A stretch of 64,000 nucleotides of DNA from Pseudomonas syringae pv. cilantro (GCF_001293775.1 NZ_LGLN01000013.1:442989-506988); one strand, 5' to 3'; positions 1-9,988 are shown, counted from the stretch's first letter. Notes: generated by a model not told the origin, from the letters alone. Made by a program: numbers and translations.

Positions 1-607
1 TGAACGGGCCGACCAGCACGCGATACCAGGTTTCATCCTTCACCGTGCCGGATTCGACGGTCGACGTCTGGCCCAGCAGGATGATTTGCGCACGTACCTT
101 CTCGGCGTCGGCCTGTTTGCGGAACGAGCCCGCTTGCAGGAAGAACGTCGTGACTGCCGCTGGCTTGGTCGTCGCCACGGGCGGGGCCGGTGGTGGCGTC
201 AAACCGCTAAGCGCTGCCTGAGCGCGTGCGGTGTCGATCTTGGCGGCCTGTTCGGGCGAAACCGGAGCCGTCGGCGCCACGGGCGGTGGCGTCTTCTCCG
301 GCACCGCTTCGTTGGGCACGATCACTTCCGATTCCGGCAGCAGCGTGTAGAAGTCGTACTTGGGCTTGACCGGCGCGGTCGGGCTCGGCGGCGTCTTGTT
401 GGCTTCGGCGATTTTCGCAGCCTTGGCGTCCGCCTTGACCCGCTTGACGTCTTCGCCGCCCGGCTCGAGCTTCATCAGAAAGACCACGAATGCGCCTACG
501 GTCAGACCAATCGCCAGCCACAACCATCCTGGAATCGGTTTCTTCGCGGGTGCCTGATAACGGCTGGCGCCCCGCTTGGGTGCCGGTTTCTTCTTCGCAA
601 CTGCCAA
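1..607 (-). CDS. SPOR-domain inner-membrane protein, partial (C-terminus outside window)
   Basis: The frame stays open from a TTG at 607 to the left edge, so the 3' end is missing. The predicted start reads LAVAKKKPAPKRG: a basic cytoplasmic stretch, then one membrane segment (IPGWLWLAIGLTVGAFVVFL). A long Pro/Ala-rich periplasmic linker follows. The end reads FFLQAGSFRKQADAEKVRAQ and then WYRVLVGPF, the typical opening and closing of a SPOR repeat, which binds denuded septal peptidoglycan. The TTG lies one base past the argS stop codon, so the gene is probably translated with argS. A SPOR protein directly after argS is the usual Pseudomonas arrangement. The exact start is the least certain part, because no ATG precedes the conserved Lys-rich stretch. 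Confidence 0.8.
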   Translation of the reverse strand, partial: MAVAKKKPAPKRGASRYQAPAKKPIPGWLWLAIGLTVGAFVVFLMKLEPGGEDVKRVKADAKAAKIAEANKTPPSPTAPVKPKYDFYTLLPESEVIVPNEAVPEKTPPPVAPTAPVSPEQAAKIDTARAQAALSGLTPPPAPPVATTKPAAVTTFFLQAGSFRKQADAEKVRAQIILLGQTSTVESGTVKDETWYRVLVGPF

Positions 608-608
608 C

Positions 609-2345
609 TTACATACGCTCCAGAGTTTCCAGACCCAACAGGTCCAGGCCTTGCTTGAGGGTGCGGCCGGTCAGGGCAGCCAGACGCAGACGGCTCTGTT
701 GCTGATCGGGACTTTCCGCACCAAGGATCGGGCAGTTTTCATAAAAGCTGGAAAACAGACCCGCAAGGTCATACAGGTAAGCACAAAGTACGTGCGGTGT
801 GCCTTTTTCTGCGACGTTGTTCAATGTTTCAGCGAACTGCGCCAGACGTGCTGCCAGTTCCTGCTCCTGCGGCGCTTCAAGGACGATGTGCCCCTTGTCG
901 GCGTCAAACGGCGTGCCCAGCTTGCGGAACACACCGGCTACCCGGGTGTAGGCGTACAGCAGATAAGGCGCGGTGTTGCCTTCGAAGCTGAGCATCTGAT
1001 CGAAGTTGAAGCTGTAGTCGCTGGCACGGTGCTTGGACAGATCAGCGTATTTCACCGCACTGATTCCCACCGCCCTGGCAATGCTGCGCAGCTCGGCCTC
1101 GGCGACCTCCGGGTTCTTTTCCTTCACCAGCGTGTAAGCACGTTCTTCGGCTTCATCGAGCAGGTCGACGAGCTTGACCGTACCGCCATCGCGGGTTTTG
1201 AACGGGCGGCCATCGGCGCCGTTCATGGTGCCAAAACCCATGTGCTCCAGCTGAGTGCCGTTGCGAACGAAGCCCGCGCGGCGAGCCACTTCGAATACCT
1301 GCTGGAAATGCAGTGCCTGACGCTGATCGACGAAATACAGCACGCGGTCGGCTTCGAGCACCTTGCTGCGATAGCGGATGGCAGCCAGGTCGGTGGTGGC
1401 ATACAGATAACCGCCACCGGCCTTTTGCACGATCACCGGCAGTGGTGTGTCATCGGCGGTGCGGAATTCTTCGAGGAACACGCACTGCGCGCCGTTGCTC
1501 TCGACCAGCAGGCCGGTGGCTTTCAGATCGTTGACCACATTGGCCAGGTCATCGTTATAGGCACTTTCGCCCATGACATCGGCCGGGGTCAGTCTGACGT
1601 TGAGGCGCTCGTAGATATCCTGGCAGTGGGACAGCGAAATATCCTTGAAGCGCTTCCACAGCGTCAGGCACTCGGCGTCGCCAGCCTGCAACTTGACCAC
1701 CAGCCCGCGAGCGCGCTCGGCGAACTCTTCGGACTCGTCGAAGCGCTGCTTGGCGGCGCGATAGAAGTCTTCCAGGTCGGACAGCTCGTCGCTGGTCGCC
1801 GGTTTTTCCTGCAGATAGGCCAACAGCATGCCGAACTGGGTGCCCCAGTCGCCGACGTGATTCTGGCGAATGACCGTGTCGCCCAGAAACGTCAGCACGT
1901 TCGCCACGCCGTCGCCAATAATGGTCGAGCGCAGATGACCCACGTGCATTTCCTTGGCCAGGTTCGGTGCCGACAGATCGACCACCACACGCTGCGCGGC
2001 ACCGGCCTTGCGGACCGACAACTGCGCGTCGAGCAACGCCGCGTCAAGGCGCGCAGCCAGTGCGGCGGTGTTCTGGAAGAAATTCAGAAAGCCCGGCCCG
2101 GCAATTTCGACCTTGCTGACCTGATCGTCGGCCGGCAGCGCAGCGATCAGTTTTTCAGCCAGATCGCGCGGCTTCATCCCGGCAGGCTTGGCGAGCATCA
2201 TCGCGATATTGCTGGCGAAGTCACCATGGGTCTTGTCACGGGCGTTTTCCACCTGAATCGCCGGCGTCAGCCCTTCTGGCAAGACGCCCTCGGTGACGAG
2301 ACGGGTCAGGGCTTGTTGAATCAGCTGGCGAATGGTGTCTTTCAT
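609..2345 (-). CDS. argS: Arginyl-tRNA synthetase
   Basis: This cytoplasmic class I synthetase charges tRNA-Arg with arginine using ATP. The 578-residue product has the normal bacterial length. The N-terminal tRNA-binding domain (about residues 1-110) has the [16 protein letters not shown] stretch. The catalytic domain carries HVGHLRS at 134-140, the HIGH-class ATP motif. There is no classical KMSKS; the corresponding region reads [10 protein letters not shown], as is common in ArgRS. The C-terminal DALR-type domain ([14 protein letters not shown] onward) binds the anticodon. It lies 97 bases downstream of priA on the same strand and runs into the SPOR gene. Identification is secure. Confidence 0.97.
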   Translation of the reverse strand: MKDTIRQLIQQALTRLVTEGVLPEGLTPAIQVENARDKTHGDFASNIAMMLAKPAGMKPRDLAEKLIAALPADDQVSKVEIAGPGFLNFFQNTAALAARLDAALLDAQLSVRKAGAAQRVVVDLSAPNLAKEMHVGHLRSTIIGDGVANVLTFLGDTVIRQNHVGDWGTQFGMLLAYLQEKPATSDELSDLEDFYRAAKQRFDESEEFAERARGLVVKLQAGDAECLTLWKRFKDISLSHCQDIYERLNVRLTPADVMGESAYNDDLANVVNDLKATGLLVESNGAQCVFLEEFRTADDTPLPVIVQKAGGGYLYATTDLAAIRYRSKVLEADRVLYFVDQRQALHFQQVFEVARRAGFVRNGTQLEHMGFGTMNGADGRPFKTRDGGTVKLVDLLDEAEERAYTLVKEKNPEVAEAELRSIARAVGISAVKYADLSKHRASDYSFNFDQMLSFEGNTAPYLLYAYTRVAGVFRKLGTPFDADKGHIVLEAPQEQELAARLAQFAETLNNVAEKGTPHVLCAYLYDLAGLFSSFYENCPILGAESPDQQQSRLRLAALTGRTLKQGLDLLGLETLERM

Positions 2346-2442
2346 GGGGCTCTCTTCGACCGCAAGCGCGGTGGCGCTTCGATGCGCAGGTGGAAAAACT
2401 CCGCATTATCCGTTGCCGGAGCCTGCTTGCCAACGGCGTGAC

Positions 2443-4662
2443 CTAATAAAGATCCACCGGGTCCACATCCAGCGACCACCTGACTTGCCGGCCGCTGGGC
2501 ATTTGCTCCAGCGCGAGCAGCCAGGTACTGAGCAATTTATGCAGCGGCGCACGTGCACTGGACTGCACCAGTAACTGCGCGCGATAACGCCCGGCGCGGC
2601 GTTCCATCGGTGCGGGAACGGGGCCCAGCAGCTCGATGCCGCCCAGGCTCATCTGCGTCAGAAGTTGTTCGGCTTCGCTGCAGGCCTGATCGAGAAAGGC
2701 CTCGGCCTGACCGGGTTTGTGGGCCTCGGCACGCAGCAGGGCCAGGTGCGAGAACGGCGGTAGACCGGCCGAGCGACGTTCGCTCAAGGCCTGTTCGGCG
2801 AACGCGAAATAACCCTGTTCGGTGAGCTGGATCAGCAACGGATGGTCGGCCAGATGAGTCTGTATGATCACCTTGCCCGGTTCCTCGGCACGTCCTGCAC
2901 GCCCGGCCACTTGCACGATCAACTGCGCCATGCGCTCGCTGGCCCGGAAGTCACCGGAAAACAATCCGCCGTCGGCGTCGAGAATCGACACCAGCGTCAC
3001 CCTTGGGAAGTGATGACCCTTGGCGAGCATCTGGGTGCCGACCAGAATGCACGGCTGACCGCGCTGGATGGTCGCGAACAACTGGTTCATGGCGTCCTTG
3101 CGCGACGTGCTGTCGCGGTCGACGCGCAGCACCGGAAAGTCCGGAAACATGATTGCCAGCCGCTCTTCGGCGCGCTCGGTGCCGGCGCCGACAGGGCGCA
3201 AATCCACTTTGCCGCACGAAGGGCACTGCCGCGGCACGCGCTCGACATAGCCGCAGTGATGACAGCGCAGCTCGGCAGAGCGCTGATGTACGGTCATACG
3301 CGCGTCGCAACGCTGGCAACCGGACATCCAGCCGCAGTCATGGCACAGCAGCGTTGGCGCAAAGCCGCGTCGATTGAGAAACACCAGCACCTGCTGGCCT
3401 GCCGCAAGCGTCTGACCGATGGCCTGTTGCATCGGCCCGGAAATCCCGCTGTCCAGCGGCCTGCTTTTGACATCCAGGCGCATGAAGCGCGGCTGTTGCG
3501 CGCCGCCTGCGCGCTGGTTCAGGCGTAGCAGGCCGTAGCGTCCGGTGTAGGCGTTGTGCAGGCTTTCCAGAGAGGGCGTGGCCGAGCCGAGCACAATAGG
3601 AATGTTTTCCTGACGGGCCCGCACCAGCGCCAGGTCGCGGGCGTGGTAACGCAGACCTTCCTGCTGTTTATAGGAGCCGTCGTGTTCTTCGTCGATGATG
3701 ATCAGGCCGGGGTTCTTCATCGGCGTGAACAGGGCCGAACGCGTACCGATGATGATGTCGGCTTCGCCATCGCGGGCGGCCAGCCAGGCATCCAGTCGCT
3801 CGCGGTCGTTGACGGCGGAATGCACCAGTGCGATGCGGGCATTGAAGCGTTGTTCGAAACGCGCCAGCGTTTGTGGGCCGAGGTTGATTTCCGGGATCAA
3901 CACCAGCGCCTGTTTGCCCGCCTCCAGCGTCTCGCGGATCAGTTGCAGATAGACCTCGGTCTTGCCGCTGCCCGTCACGCCTGCCAGCAAAAATGCGTGA
4001 AAACTGTCGAACCCGGCACGGATCGCCTCGTAAGCGGCACGCTGCTCGGTATTGAGGGGTAATTCCGGCTGGGCCAGCCAGTGTTCATGGCGTGCGCTGG
4101 GCGCGTGACTGCGCACTTCGACGTACACCAGCTCTTTGGCCAGCAGCAGGTTGAGGCTTTCCTTATTAAGCATCAGCTTGCTGAGCAACTGATGCGCCAC
4201 GCCGTGCGGGTGCTGGGCAAGGGTGGTCAGCGCTTCACGCTGTTTGGGCGCGCGAGCGATACGCGGGTCATCGACGCTGGCGGTGGCGGTCACGTGCCAG
4301 AAGCGTTCCTGGCGGCTCTCGGCCAGGTCGCCCTGACGCAGCAGCACCGGCAAGGCCCAGCTCAACGTGTCACCCAGGCTGTGCTGGTAATACTGCGACG
4401 TCCACAGGCACAGCCTGAACAGCGCGGGCGGCAACGGCGCTTCGCTGTCGAGCAGGGCAATCGCGGGTTTGAGCTTGTCGGCAGGCACTTCACTGTGATC
4501 GACCACTTCCACCAGAATGCCGATCATTTCCCGTCTTCCGAACGGCACCCGCAGGCGCATGCCGGGCTGCAAGGCGCTACGCGACACACCGGCAGGGGCG
4601 CGATAGTCGAACAGGCGGCGAAGCGGCGAGGGCAGGGCAAGGCGCAGGATGGCGTCGGGCAC
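2443..4662 (-). CDS. priA: Primosomal protein N', replication-restart helicase PriA
   Basis: PriA recognises abandoned replication forks and reloads the replisome as a 3'-5' superfamily 2 helicase. The 739-residue product has the N-terminal fork-binding domain, then Walker A (GVTGSGKTEVYL), a DEEHD Walker B box and GSATPS motif III. Its hallmark is a double zinc-binding insert: CHDCGWMSGCQRC, then CHHCGYVERVPRQCPSC. Helicase motifs V and VI follow, including VAGRAGRAE. The start is GTG at 4660-4662, with AGGGA about nine bases upstream. It is divergent from rpmE, with 168 bases between them. Confidence 0.97.
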   Translation of the reverse strand: MPDAILRLALPSPLRRLFDYRAPAGVSRSALQPGMRLRVPFGRREMIGILVEVVDHSEVPADKLKPAIALLDSEAPLPPALFRLCLWTSQYYQHSLGDTLSWALPVLLRQGDLAESRQERFWHVTATASVDDPRIARAPKQREALTTLAQHPHGVAHQLLSKLMLNKESLNLLLAKELVYVEVRSHAPSARHEHWLAQPELPLNTEQRAAYEAIRAGFDSFHAFLLAGVTGSGKTEVYLQLIRETLEAGKQALVLIPEINLGPQTLARFEQRFNARIALVHSAVNDRERLDAWLAARDGEADIIIGTRSALFTPMKNPGLIIIDEEHDGSYKQQEGLRYHARDLALVRARQENIPIVLGSATPSLESLHNAYTGRYGLLRLNQRAGGAQQPRFMRLDVKSRPLDSGISGPMQQAIGQTLAAGQQVLVFLNRRGFAPTLLCHDCGWMSGCQRCDARMTVHQRSAELRCHHCGYVERVPRQCPSCGKVDLRPVGAGTERAEERLAIMFPDFPVLRVDRDSTSRKDAMNQLFATIQRGQPCILVGTQMLAKGHHFPRVTLVSILDADGGLFSGDFRASERMAQLIVQVAGRAGRAEEPGKVIIQTHLADHPLLIQLTEQGYFAFAEQALSERRSAGLPPFSHLALLRAEAHKPGQAEAFLDQACSEAEQLLTQMSLGGIELLGPVPAPMERRAGRYRAQLLVQSSARAPLHKLLSTWLLALEQMPSGRQVRWSLDVDPVDLY

Positions 4663-4732
4663 GCGATGTTTCCCTGTGGTGGTCGGTAATAAGAAGGCGC
4701 GATCTTAGCAGACGACTGGTGTGAAGGTTCGC

Positions 4733-4760
4733 TTGCGTCGTTGCAATTGTCTGGTACTAT
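4733..4760 (+). promoter_or_regulatory. Candidate sigma-70 promoter of rpmE
   Basis: TTGCGT (4733-4738) and TACTAT (4755-4760) are separated by 16 bases, 70 bases before the rpmE start. The two boxes match consensus at three and four positions. The prediction is from sequence only. Confidence 0.4.
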
Positions 4761-4830
4761 CCGCAGCCTATTTCCGTGCGGTATTCAACAATAGTGTTGG
4801 GTGGCGGCGCGTTAGACCGAGGAAGTACCG

Positions 4831-5058
4831 ATGAAAGCTGATATCCATCCAGTTTATGAAGCCATTGACGCGACCTGCAGCTGCGGCAATGTCATCAAAA
4901 CCCGTTCCACCCTGACCGGCCCTTTGAGCCTGGACGTGTGCAACGAGTGCCACCCGTTCTACACCGGCAAGCAGAAGATGCTTGACGTTGGCGGCCGTGT
5001 CGACAAGTTCAAATCCCGTTTCGGTGCGTTCGGCGCAACCAAAGCGAAGCAAGACTGA
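4831..5058 (+). CDS. rpmE: 50S ribosomal protein bL31, zinc-binding form
   Basis: L31 is a small protein of the large ribosomal subunit that bridges to the 30S head. The 75-residue product begins [12 protein letters not shown] and carries the four metal ligands of the C+ type: Cys16, Cys18, Cys37 and Cys40 (CSC ... CNEC), followed by HPFYTGKQK. The zinc form is the one expected to be replaced by a Cys-free paralogue under zinc starvation. A GAGGAAG ribosome binding site lies seven bases before the ATG. A strong terminator follows at 5099-5127. Confidence 0.97.
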   Translation: MKADIHPVYEAIDATCSCGNVIKTRSTLTGPLSLDVCNECHPFYTGKQKMLDVGGRVDKFKSRFGAFGATKAKQD

Positions 5059-5076
5059 AGCTGAGCTGGTTGCCCC

Positions 5077-5880
5077 TTGGGCATCTCCAGGCTGCTTGAA
5101 AAGGCGCCCCTTGTGGGCGTCTTTTTTATGTCTGCGATCTGGCTGTCCTGCGCGCAGGCGTTCTGCCCTGCGCCAGACTCGTTGCCGGTCGCGCAGGTGC
5201 AGCACGTGGTCGACGGCGACACACTGCGCCTGACCGATGGCCGCAGCGTGCGGATGATCGGGCTCAATACGCCTGAAACCGGCAAAAAAGGCCAGTCGGC
5301 CGAGCCGCTTGCCGAAGCCGCCAGGCGCAGGCTGCGAGCGCTGGTGGATGACAGCGGCGGCAAGGTCCGTCTGCGGGTCGGTCAGCAGAGCAAGGATCAT
5401 TACGGTCGCACGCTGGCCAACGTCTATGGGCGTGATGGTGCAAACCTTGAAGCGCAATTGCTGAGCGAAGGTCTGGGTTATCTGGTCGCCGTCGCACCCA
5501 ATGTTGCGCTGGTCGATTGCCAGCAAAGTGCAGAGCGTCAGGCACGTCAGGCCAGGCTGGGCCTGTGGCGCAACTCGCCGGTGCAGGCGTCTGACAGCAT
5601 CGCTAAAAGCGGCTTTGCCGTAGTGTCCGGACAGGTCAAGAGCGTGCAGCGCAATCGCGGCGGCGTGTGGATTGAGTTGCCGGGCTCGCTGGTGCTGCGC
5701 ATTGCACCGGACAACGTGTCCGGGTTCGACATGGCAGCGCTCGAGCGCCTCAAAGGCAAAAAGATTGAAGCGCGCGGCTGGGTGGTCGATCGCGCTCGTC
5801 GGGGTGGTCTAAAATCAGGCCAGTCGCGCTGGCTGCTGCCGTTGACCCATTCTGCGATGCTGAGCACGTCCGCTTTCTAA
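5077..5880 (+). CDS. Secreted thermonuclease-family (SNase-like) protein
   Basis: A Staphylococcal-nuclease-fold protein predicted to leave the cytoplasm and hydrolyse nucleic acids. Starting at the TTG at 5077, residues 1-29 form a good signal peptide: basic RLLEK, then a hydrophobic stretch, then AQA as a likely cleavage site. The first internal ATG (5128) would leave too short a leader. The SNase core carries VDGDTLRL (calcium/active-site region), the Arg-rich RMIGLNTPETGKKG loop, and KDHYGRTLANVY with its conserved Arg. A C-terminal segment of about 90 residues (GFAVVSGQVKSV onward) looks like an OB-fold-type extension. The rpmE terminator lies inside the signal-peptide coding sequence. 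I am sure of the family, less of the start. Confidence 0.82.
   Translation: MGISRLLEKAPLVGVFFMSAIWLSCAQAFCPAPDSLPVAQVQHVVDGDTLRLTDGRSVRMIGLNTPETGKKGQSAEPLAEAARRRLRALVDDSGGKVRLRVGQQSKDHYGRTLANVYGRDGANLEAQLLSEGLGYLVAVAPNVALVDCQQSAERQARQARLGLWRNSPVQASDSIAKSGFAVVSGQVKSVQRNRGGVWIELPGSLVLRIAPDNVSGFDMAALERLKGKKIEARGWVVDRARRGGLKSGQSRWLLPLTHSAMLSTSAF
5099..5127 (+). terminator. Rho-independent terminator of rpmE, inside the nuclease 5' end
   Basis: AAAAGGCGCCC is followed by a five-base loop and GGGCGTCTTTTTT, giving a GC-rich stem flanked by A and T tracts. It lies 40 bases after the rpmE stop and within codons 8-17 of the nuclease gene. Confidence 0.8.
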
Positions 5881-6000
5881 GCGTAAAGTCTAAGGCCGCG
5901 CCTCTTGACAGCAGTGACTGGTCAGTCTTGTTAGGACCAGGCATCTTGCGTATCCTCGGCGGTCCGTCTGTCCCACAGTAAAAAAAGCGGAATCCAATAC

Positions 6001-7269
6001 ATGTCAGATCTGAAAACTGCCGCGCTCGAATACCATGCCAATCCTCGTCCGGGGAAGCTGAGCGTCGAACTCACCAAGCCGACCGCAACCGCCCGTGACC
6101 TGGCTCTGGCCTACAGCCCTGGCGTTGCTGAACCCGTGCGTGAAATCGCCCGTGACCCTGAGCTGGCTTACAAGTACACCGGCAAAGGCAATCTGGTAGC
6201 AGTTATTTCCGATGGCACCGCGATTCTCGGCCTCGGTGATCTGGGTCCATTGGCGTCCAAGCCCGTCATGGAAGGTAAAGGGGTTCTGTTCAAGCGTTTC
6301 GCCGGTATCGACGTTTTCGATATCGAAGTCGATTCCGAAAGCCCGCAGGCGTTCATCGACACCGTCAAGCGTATCTCGATTACCTTCGGTGGCATCAACC
6401 TGGAAGACATCAAGGCACCTGAGTGCTTTGAAATCGAGAAAGCGCTGATCGAGCAGTGCGACATTCCGGTTTTCCACGATGACCAGCACGGCACCGCTAT
6501 CGTGACCGCAGCCGGCATGATCAACGCGCTGGAAATCGTCGGCAAGAGCCTCGATTCGGCGAAGATCGTCTGCCTGGGCGCGGGCGCTGCTGCCATCTCG
6601 TGCATGAAGCTGCTGGTGAGCATGGGCGCGAAAATCGAAAACATTTTCATGGTCGACCGCACCGGCGTGATTCACTCTGGCCGCACCGACCTGAACCAGT
6701 ACAAGGCCGTGTTCGCTCACGCGACTGAAAAGCGCTCGCTGACTGACGCGCTGGACGGTGCTGACGTGTTTGTGGGCCTGTCCGGTCCGAACCTGCTGAG
6801 CCCTGAAAACCTCAAGCTGATGGCCAAGGACCCGATCGTGTTCGCGTGCTCGAACCCTGATCCGGAGATCTCCCCTGAGCTGGCTCACGCTACCCGTAGC
6901 GACGTGATCATGGCGACTGGCCGTTCGGACTACCCGAACCAGGTCAACAACGTGTTGGGCTTCCCGTTCATCTTCCGTGGTGCTCTGGACGTTCGCGCCA
7001 AGCGCATCAACGAGGAAATGAAAATCGCGGCGGCCAACGCTCTGCGTGAACTGGCCAAACTGCCAGTGCCTCAGGAAGTCTGCGATGCTTACGGCGGGAT
7101 CAAGCTGGAATTCGGTCGTGAGTACATCATCCCGAAACCAATGGACACCCGCCTGTTGGGTCTGATCGCCGATGCGGTTGCCAAGGCGGCCATCGAGAGC
7201 GGCGTTGCCACCCTGCCGTATCCGAAGCACTACCCGCTGACCAGTGTGGACGACGTGTTCAACGGCTGA
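6001..7269 (+). CDS. maeB: NAD(P)-dependent malic enzyme, short form
   Basis: Malic enzyme oxidatively decarboxylates malate to pyruvate, probably supplying NADPH. The 422-residue product starts [13 protein letters not shown]. It has the catalytic tyrosine region ([13 protein letters not shown]), the metal-binding segment ending FHDDQHGTA, and a Rossmann loop ([11 protein letters not shown]). It lacks the C-terminal phosphotransacetylase-like domain of the enterobacterial MaeB long form, which is normal for the Pseudomonas enzyme. A perfect TTGACA lies at 5905-5910, but the hexamer at the expected -10 distance is poor, so I do not call a promoter. A strong terminator follows. Confidence 0.93.
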   Translation: MSDLKTAALEYHANPRPGKLSVELTKPTATARDLALAYSPGVAEPVREIARDPELAYKYTGKGNLVAVISDGTAILGLGDLGPLASKPVMEGKGVLFKRFAGIDVFDIEVDSESPQAFIDTVKRISITFGGINLEDIKAPECFEIEKALIEQCDIPVFHDDQHGTAIVTAAGMINALEIVGKSLDSAKIVCLGAGAAAISCMKLLVSMGAKIENIFMVDRTGVIHSGRTDLNQYKAVFAHATEKRSLTDALDGADVFVGLSGPNLLSPENLKLMAKDPIVFACSNPDPEISPELAHATRSDVIMATGRSDYPNQVNNVLGFPFIFRGALDVRAKRINEEMKIAAANALRELAKLPVPQEVCDAYGGIKLEFGREYIIPKPMDTRLLGLIADAVAKAAIESGVATLPYPKHYPLTSVDDVFNG

Positions 7270-7281
7270 TCACGCAGCAAT

Positions 7282-7314
7282 AAAAAACCCCTGCAGCGAT
7301 GCAGGGGTTTTTTT
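7282..7314. terminator. Terminator between convergent maeB and mrcA
   Basis: A perfect 8-bp stem (CCCCTGCA/TGCAGGGG) with a GCGA tetraloop is flanked by six A on the left and seven T on the right. It should terminate transcription in both directions. Confidence 0.88.
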
Positions 7315-7360
7315 ATGTCTGGTAACACTTAAAGCGGTCGCGGAGCGTCCAGAGCTACAT

Positions 7361-7430
7361 GCGACGATCGTCAGGATCATCGTTCCGCACGCTCCAGCGT
7401 GGGAGTGCCTGTCGTGACGCTCTGCGTCAC
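7361..7430. repeat. Composite intergenic palindromic repeat (P. syringae-type)
   Basis: Three small palindromes lie in a row: GACGATCGTC (7363-7372), CACGCT-CC-AGCGTG (7388-7401) and GTGACGC-TCT-GCGTCAC (7414-7430). This arrangement resembles an element I recall from many intergenic spaces in P. syringae genomes. It lies just past the end of mrcA. Confidence 0.55.
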
Positions 7431-7441
7431 ATACCTGCGTA

Positions 7442-9889
7442 TCAGAACAAATCGATGGGCGCTGACTCGTCTGCTGGCAGCGGGCTGCCGGGGGCACTGC
7501 TGCCGCCCAGTTCGTTGACGCTTGGCGGTGTGTCTTCGCTTTTGAACAGTTCGAAGAACGCATTCGGCGTGCTTGGCGTGGCCGCGCGGCCGCTCAGTGG
7601 GTCGACGCGCAGGCTGAGAATGCCGTCCGGTTCAGCTTGCTGGTGCGGTGGCTTGTCCTTGAGCGCTGCGCTCATGTAATCCATCCAGATCGGCAGCGAG
7701 ACCGTGCCGCCAAACTCATGACGCCCAAGGCTCTCTGGCTGGTCGAAACCGCTCCAGACCGTCGTGACGTAGTCAGCGTTATAGCCGGAGAACCATGCAT
7801 CCTTGGAATCGTTGGTCGTACCGGTCTTGCCTGCGATATCCGGCCGGTTCATCGATAAGGCGCGACGCCCGGTACCACGCTTGATCACGTCCTGCAGCAT
7901 GCTGTTCAGGATGTACGTCGTGCGGCCATCCACAATGCGTTCTGCAAAGGCTGGCGTTTGCGGTTCGGTGGGTGTGCCCGGTGCTGTGGTGGCAGCAATG
8001 CCAGGGTTGTCATGCACGGCAAAGGTCGAGGTGTTCGGCGCGGTCTTGGCGTCGTTGGCTGGAACGCTTGGCGGATTGGCGACAAACAACGTCTGGCCGT
8101 CACGGTTCTCGATGGTCTGGATCAGATATGGACTGACCTTGTAACCGCCGTTGGCAAACGTGGCCCAGCCGGTGGCGATTTCCATCGGGGTCAGCGTGGC
8201 CGTACCCAAGGCCAGCGACAGGTTGCGCGGCAGGTCCTGCTTGGCAAATCCGAAGCGGGTGATGTAATCGATGGTGCTGTCGATGCCCAGTGCCTGGAGC
8301 AGACGGATCGAAACCAGGTTGCGCGACTTGTACAGCGCTTCACGCAGGCGGATCGGGCCGAGGAATGTGTTGGTGTCGTTTTTTGGACGCCATACCTTGT
8401 CCAGATACTCATCGACGAACACGATAGGGGCGTCGTTCACCAGGCTCGACGCGGTGTAGCCGTTGTCGAGTGCGGCGCTATAGATGAAAGGTTTGAAGCT
8501 GGAGCCCGGCTGACGCTTGGCCTGCATGGCCCGGTTGTAGTTGCTTTGCTCGAACGCGAAACCGCCGACCAGCGCACGAATGGCGCCGTTTTGCGGATCA
8601 AGCGAAACCAGCGCGCTTTGCGCGACGGGAATTTGACTGAATTTCAGCGAGCCATCGTCCTGACGCAGCAAGCGAACCAGATCACCGACCTTTGCCACAT
8701 CGCCCGGCTGCTTGGGATTGGCGCCCAGGCTGTTGGTGTTCAGATAAGGGCGCGCCCACTTCATGGTGGCCCAGTCGACCGTCTCTTCTTTCTCGCCATT
8801 GCGGGTCAGGACGCGCAACCCGGTCTTGTCGACCTGAGTGACGATGCCCGGCTCAAGACCATTGATCGTGCGTTGTTTGCTGAGTTCCTGTACCCAGTTG
8901 GCGCGGGTCATGCCGGCGAAGCGGCTTTCCGGACCGCGATAGCCATGGCGCTGATCGTAGTCGATCAAGCCCTGCTGGATCGCCTTGTTGGCGTGCTCCT
9001 GCAAGTCGCTCGGCACCGTGGTCGTGACGCGGAAGCCCTCTGTATAGGCCTCGCTGCCATAACGGCCGACCATTTCCGCACGGGCCATTTCGGCGATGTA
9101 CGGTGCATTCACTTCCGGGGTCTGTACGTGATAGCTGGCGTTGAGTGGCTCGTTCAAGGCGGTCTGGTAAGCGGTCTGGTCGATCTTGCCCAGGCGGTAC
9201 ATGCGCCCGAGGATCCAGTCGCGGCGTTCCTTGGCCCGGGTCGGGTTGGCCAGTGGGTTGAAACGTGACGGTGCCTTGGGCAGACCGGCAATCATGGCCA
9301 TTTGCGCAAGGCTTACATCGCGAATCGATTTGCCATAGTAGACTTGCGCCGCCGCCTCGATACCGTAAGCCCGGTTACCCAGATAAATCTTGTTCACGTA
9401 CAGCTCGAGAATCTCGTCCTTGGTGAGTTGGCGCTCGATTTGCAAGGCAAGCAGGATCTCGGTGGTTTTGCGTGAAAAGCTTCTTTCGCTGGTCAGGAAA
9501 AAGTTCTTCGCGACCTGCATGGTGATCGTACTGCCGCCCGATTGAATGTGACCGCTCTTCACCAGCTGTGTGGCGGCGCGCATCAGGCTGCTGGGGTCGA
9601 CACCGTAGTGGTTGGCGAAATTGTCATCTTCGGCGGATAGCAGTGCATTGATGAAATTGGGCGGGATTTCGGCAAAGCGAATCGGCGTCCGGCGCATTTC
9701 GCCGAATTCGGCGATCAGCTTGCCGTCGCTGCTGAATACGCGCAGGGGGATTTGCAGCTGGATGCTTCGCAGCGCCTCGACGGACGGCAGGGTGGGGCTC
9801 AGGTAGAGAAAGGCGCCGCTCAGGCCGAGTAACAGCGAGCAGAAGACCGCGACGAGGGACCACCACAAAAACTTCAGCAGGCGTATCAA
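7442..9889 (-). CDS. mrcA: Penicillin-binding protein 1A, bifunctional transglycosylase/transpeptidase
   Basis: PBP1A polymerises and cross-links peptidoglycan in the periplasm, anchored by an N-terminal membrane helix (residues 6-30). The GT51 glycosyltransferase domain has the catalytic Glu87 in SAEDDNF and GGSTITMQVAKN. An OB-like insert separates it from the transpeptidase domain. That domain carries the nucleophile SxxK in PGSSFKPF, SRN as the SxN box, and GKTGTTND. The 815-residue length is normal. Divergent pilM starts about 206 bases away, which is the usual ponA/mrcA-pilM arrangement in Pseudomonas. Confidence 0.96.
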   Translation of the reverse strand: MIRLLKFLWWSLVAVFCSLLLGLSGAFLYLSPTLPSVEALRSIQLQIPLRVFSSDGKLIAEFGEMRRTPIRFAEIPPNFINALLSAEDDNFANHYGVDPSSLMRAATQLVKSGHIQSGGSTITMQVAKNFFLTSERSFSRKTTEILLALQIERQLTKDEILELYVNKIYLGNRAYGIEAAAQVYYGKSIRDVSLAQMAMIAGLPKAPSRFNPLANPTRAKERRDWILGRMYRLGKIDQTAYQTALNEPLNASYHVQTPEVNAPYIAEMARAEMVGRYGSEAYTEGFRVTTTVPSDLQEHANKAIQQGLIDYDQRHGYRGPESRFAGMTRANWVQELSKQRTINGLEPGIVTQVDKTGLRVLTRNGEKEETVDWATMKWARPYLNTNSLGANPKQPGDVAKVGDLVRLLRQDDGSLKFSQIPVAQSALVSLDPQNGAIRALVGGFAFEQSNYNRAMQAKRQPGSSFKPFIYSAALDNGYTASSLVNDAPIVFVDEYLDKVWRPKNDTNTFLGPIRLREALYKSRNLVSIRLLQALGIDSTIDYITRFGFAKQDLPRNLSLALGTATLTPMEIATGWATFANGGYKVSPYLIQTIENRDGQTLFVANPPSVPANDAKTAPNTSTFAVHDNPGIAATTAPGTPTEPQTPAFAERIVDGRTTYILNSMLQDVIKRGTGRRALSMNRPDIAGKTGTTNDSKDAWFSGYNADYVTTVWSGFDQPESLGRHEFGGTVSLPIWMDYMSAALKDKPPHQQAEPDGILSLRVDPLSGRAATPSTPNAFFELFKSEDTPPSVNELGGSSAPGSPLPADESAPIDLF

Positions 9890-9958
9890 GGCTTTTGGAT
9901 TTCCAGAAAAAATAATGGGTTAAGCGCAGGCATTTACAAATGAACATGCCTTGAAGCT

Positions 9959-9988
9959 TTGTTAAACGAAAAAAACGCTGGGCATTAT
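9959..9988 (+). promoter_or_regulatory. Weak candidate promoter for pilMNOPQ
   Basis: TTGTTA (9959-9964) and CATTAT (9983-9988) are 18 bases apart in the AT-rich mrcA-pilM spacer. Both boxes are imperfect. Confidence 0.25.

Noticed and set aside
576..2441. A 621-codon plus-strand frame over argS
   Set aside because: Antisense shadow of argS. The true gene is on the minus strand with HVGH and DALR-type regions.
5905..5933. Promoter of maeB from TTGACA at 5905
   Set aside because: The -35 is perfect but the hexamer at 17 bases (TTGTTA) matches the -10 consensus poorly, so I left it out as a feature.
6004..7230. A 408-codon minus-strand frame over maeB
   Set aside because: Shadow frame. The malic enzyme motifs are on the plus strand.
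7958..9268. A 436-codon plus-strand frame within mrcA
   Set aside because: Antisense shadow of the PBP1A gene; no motif and no ribosome binding site.
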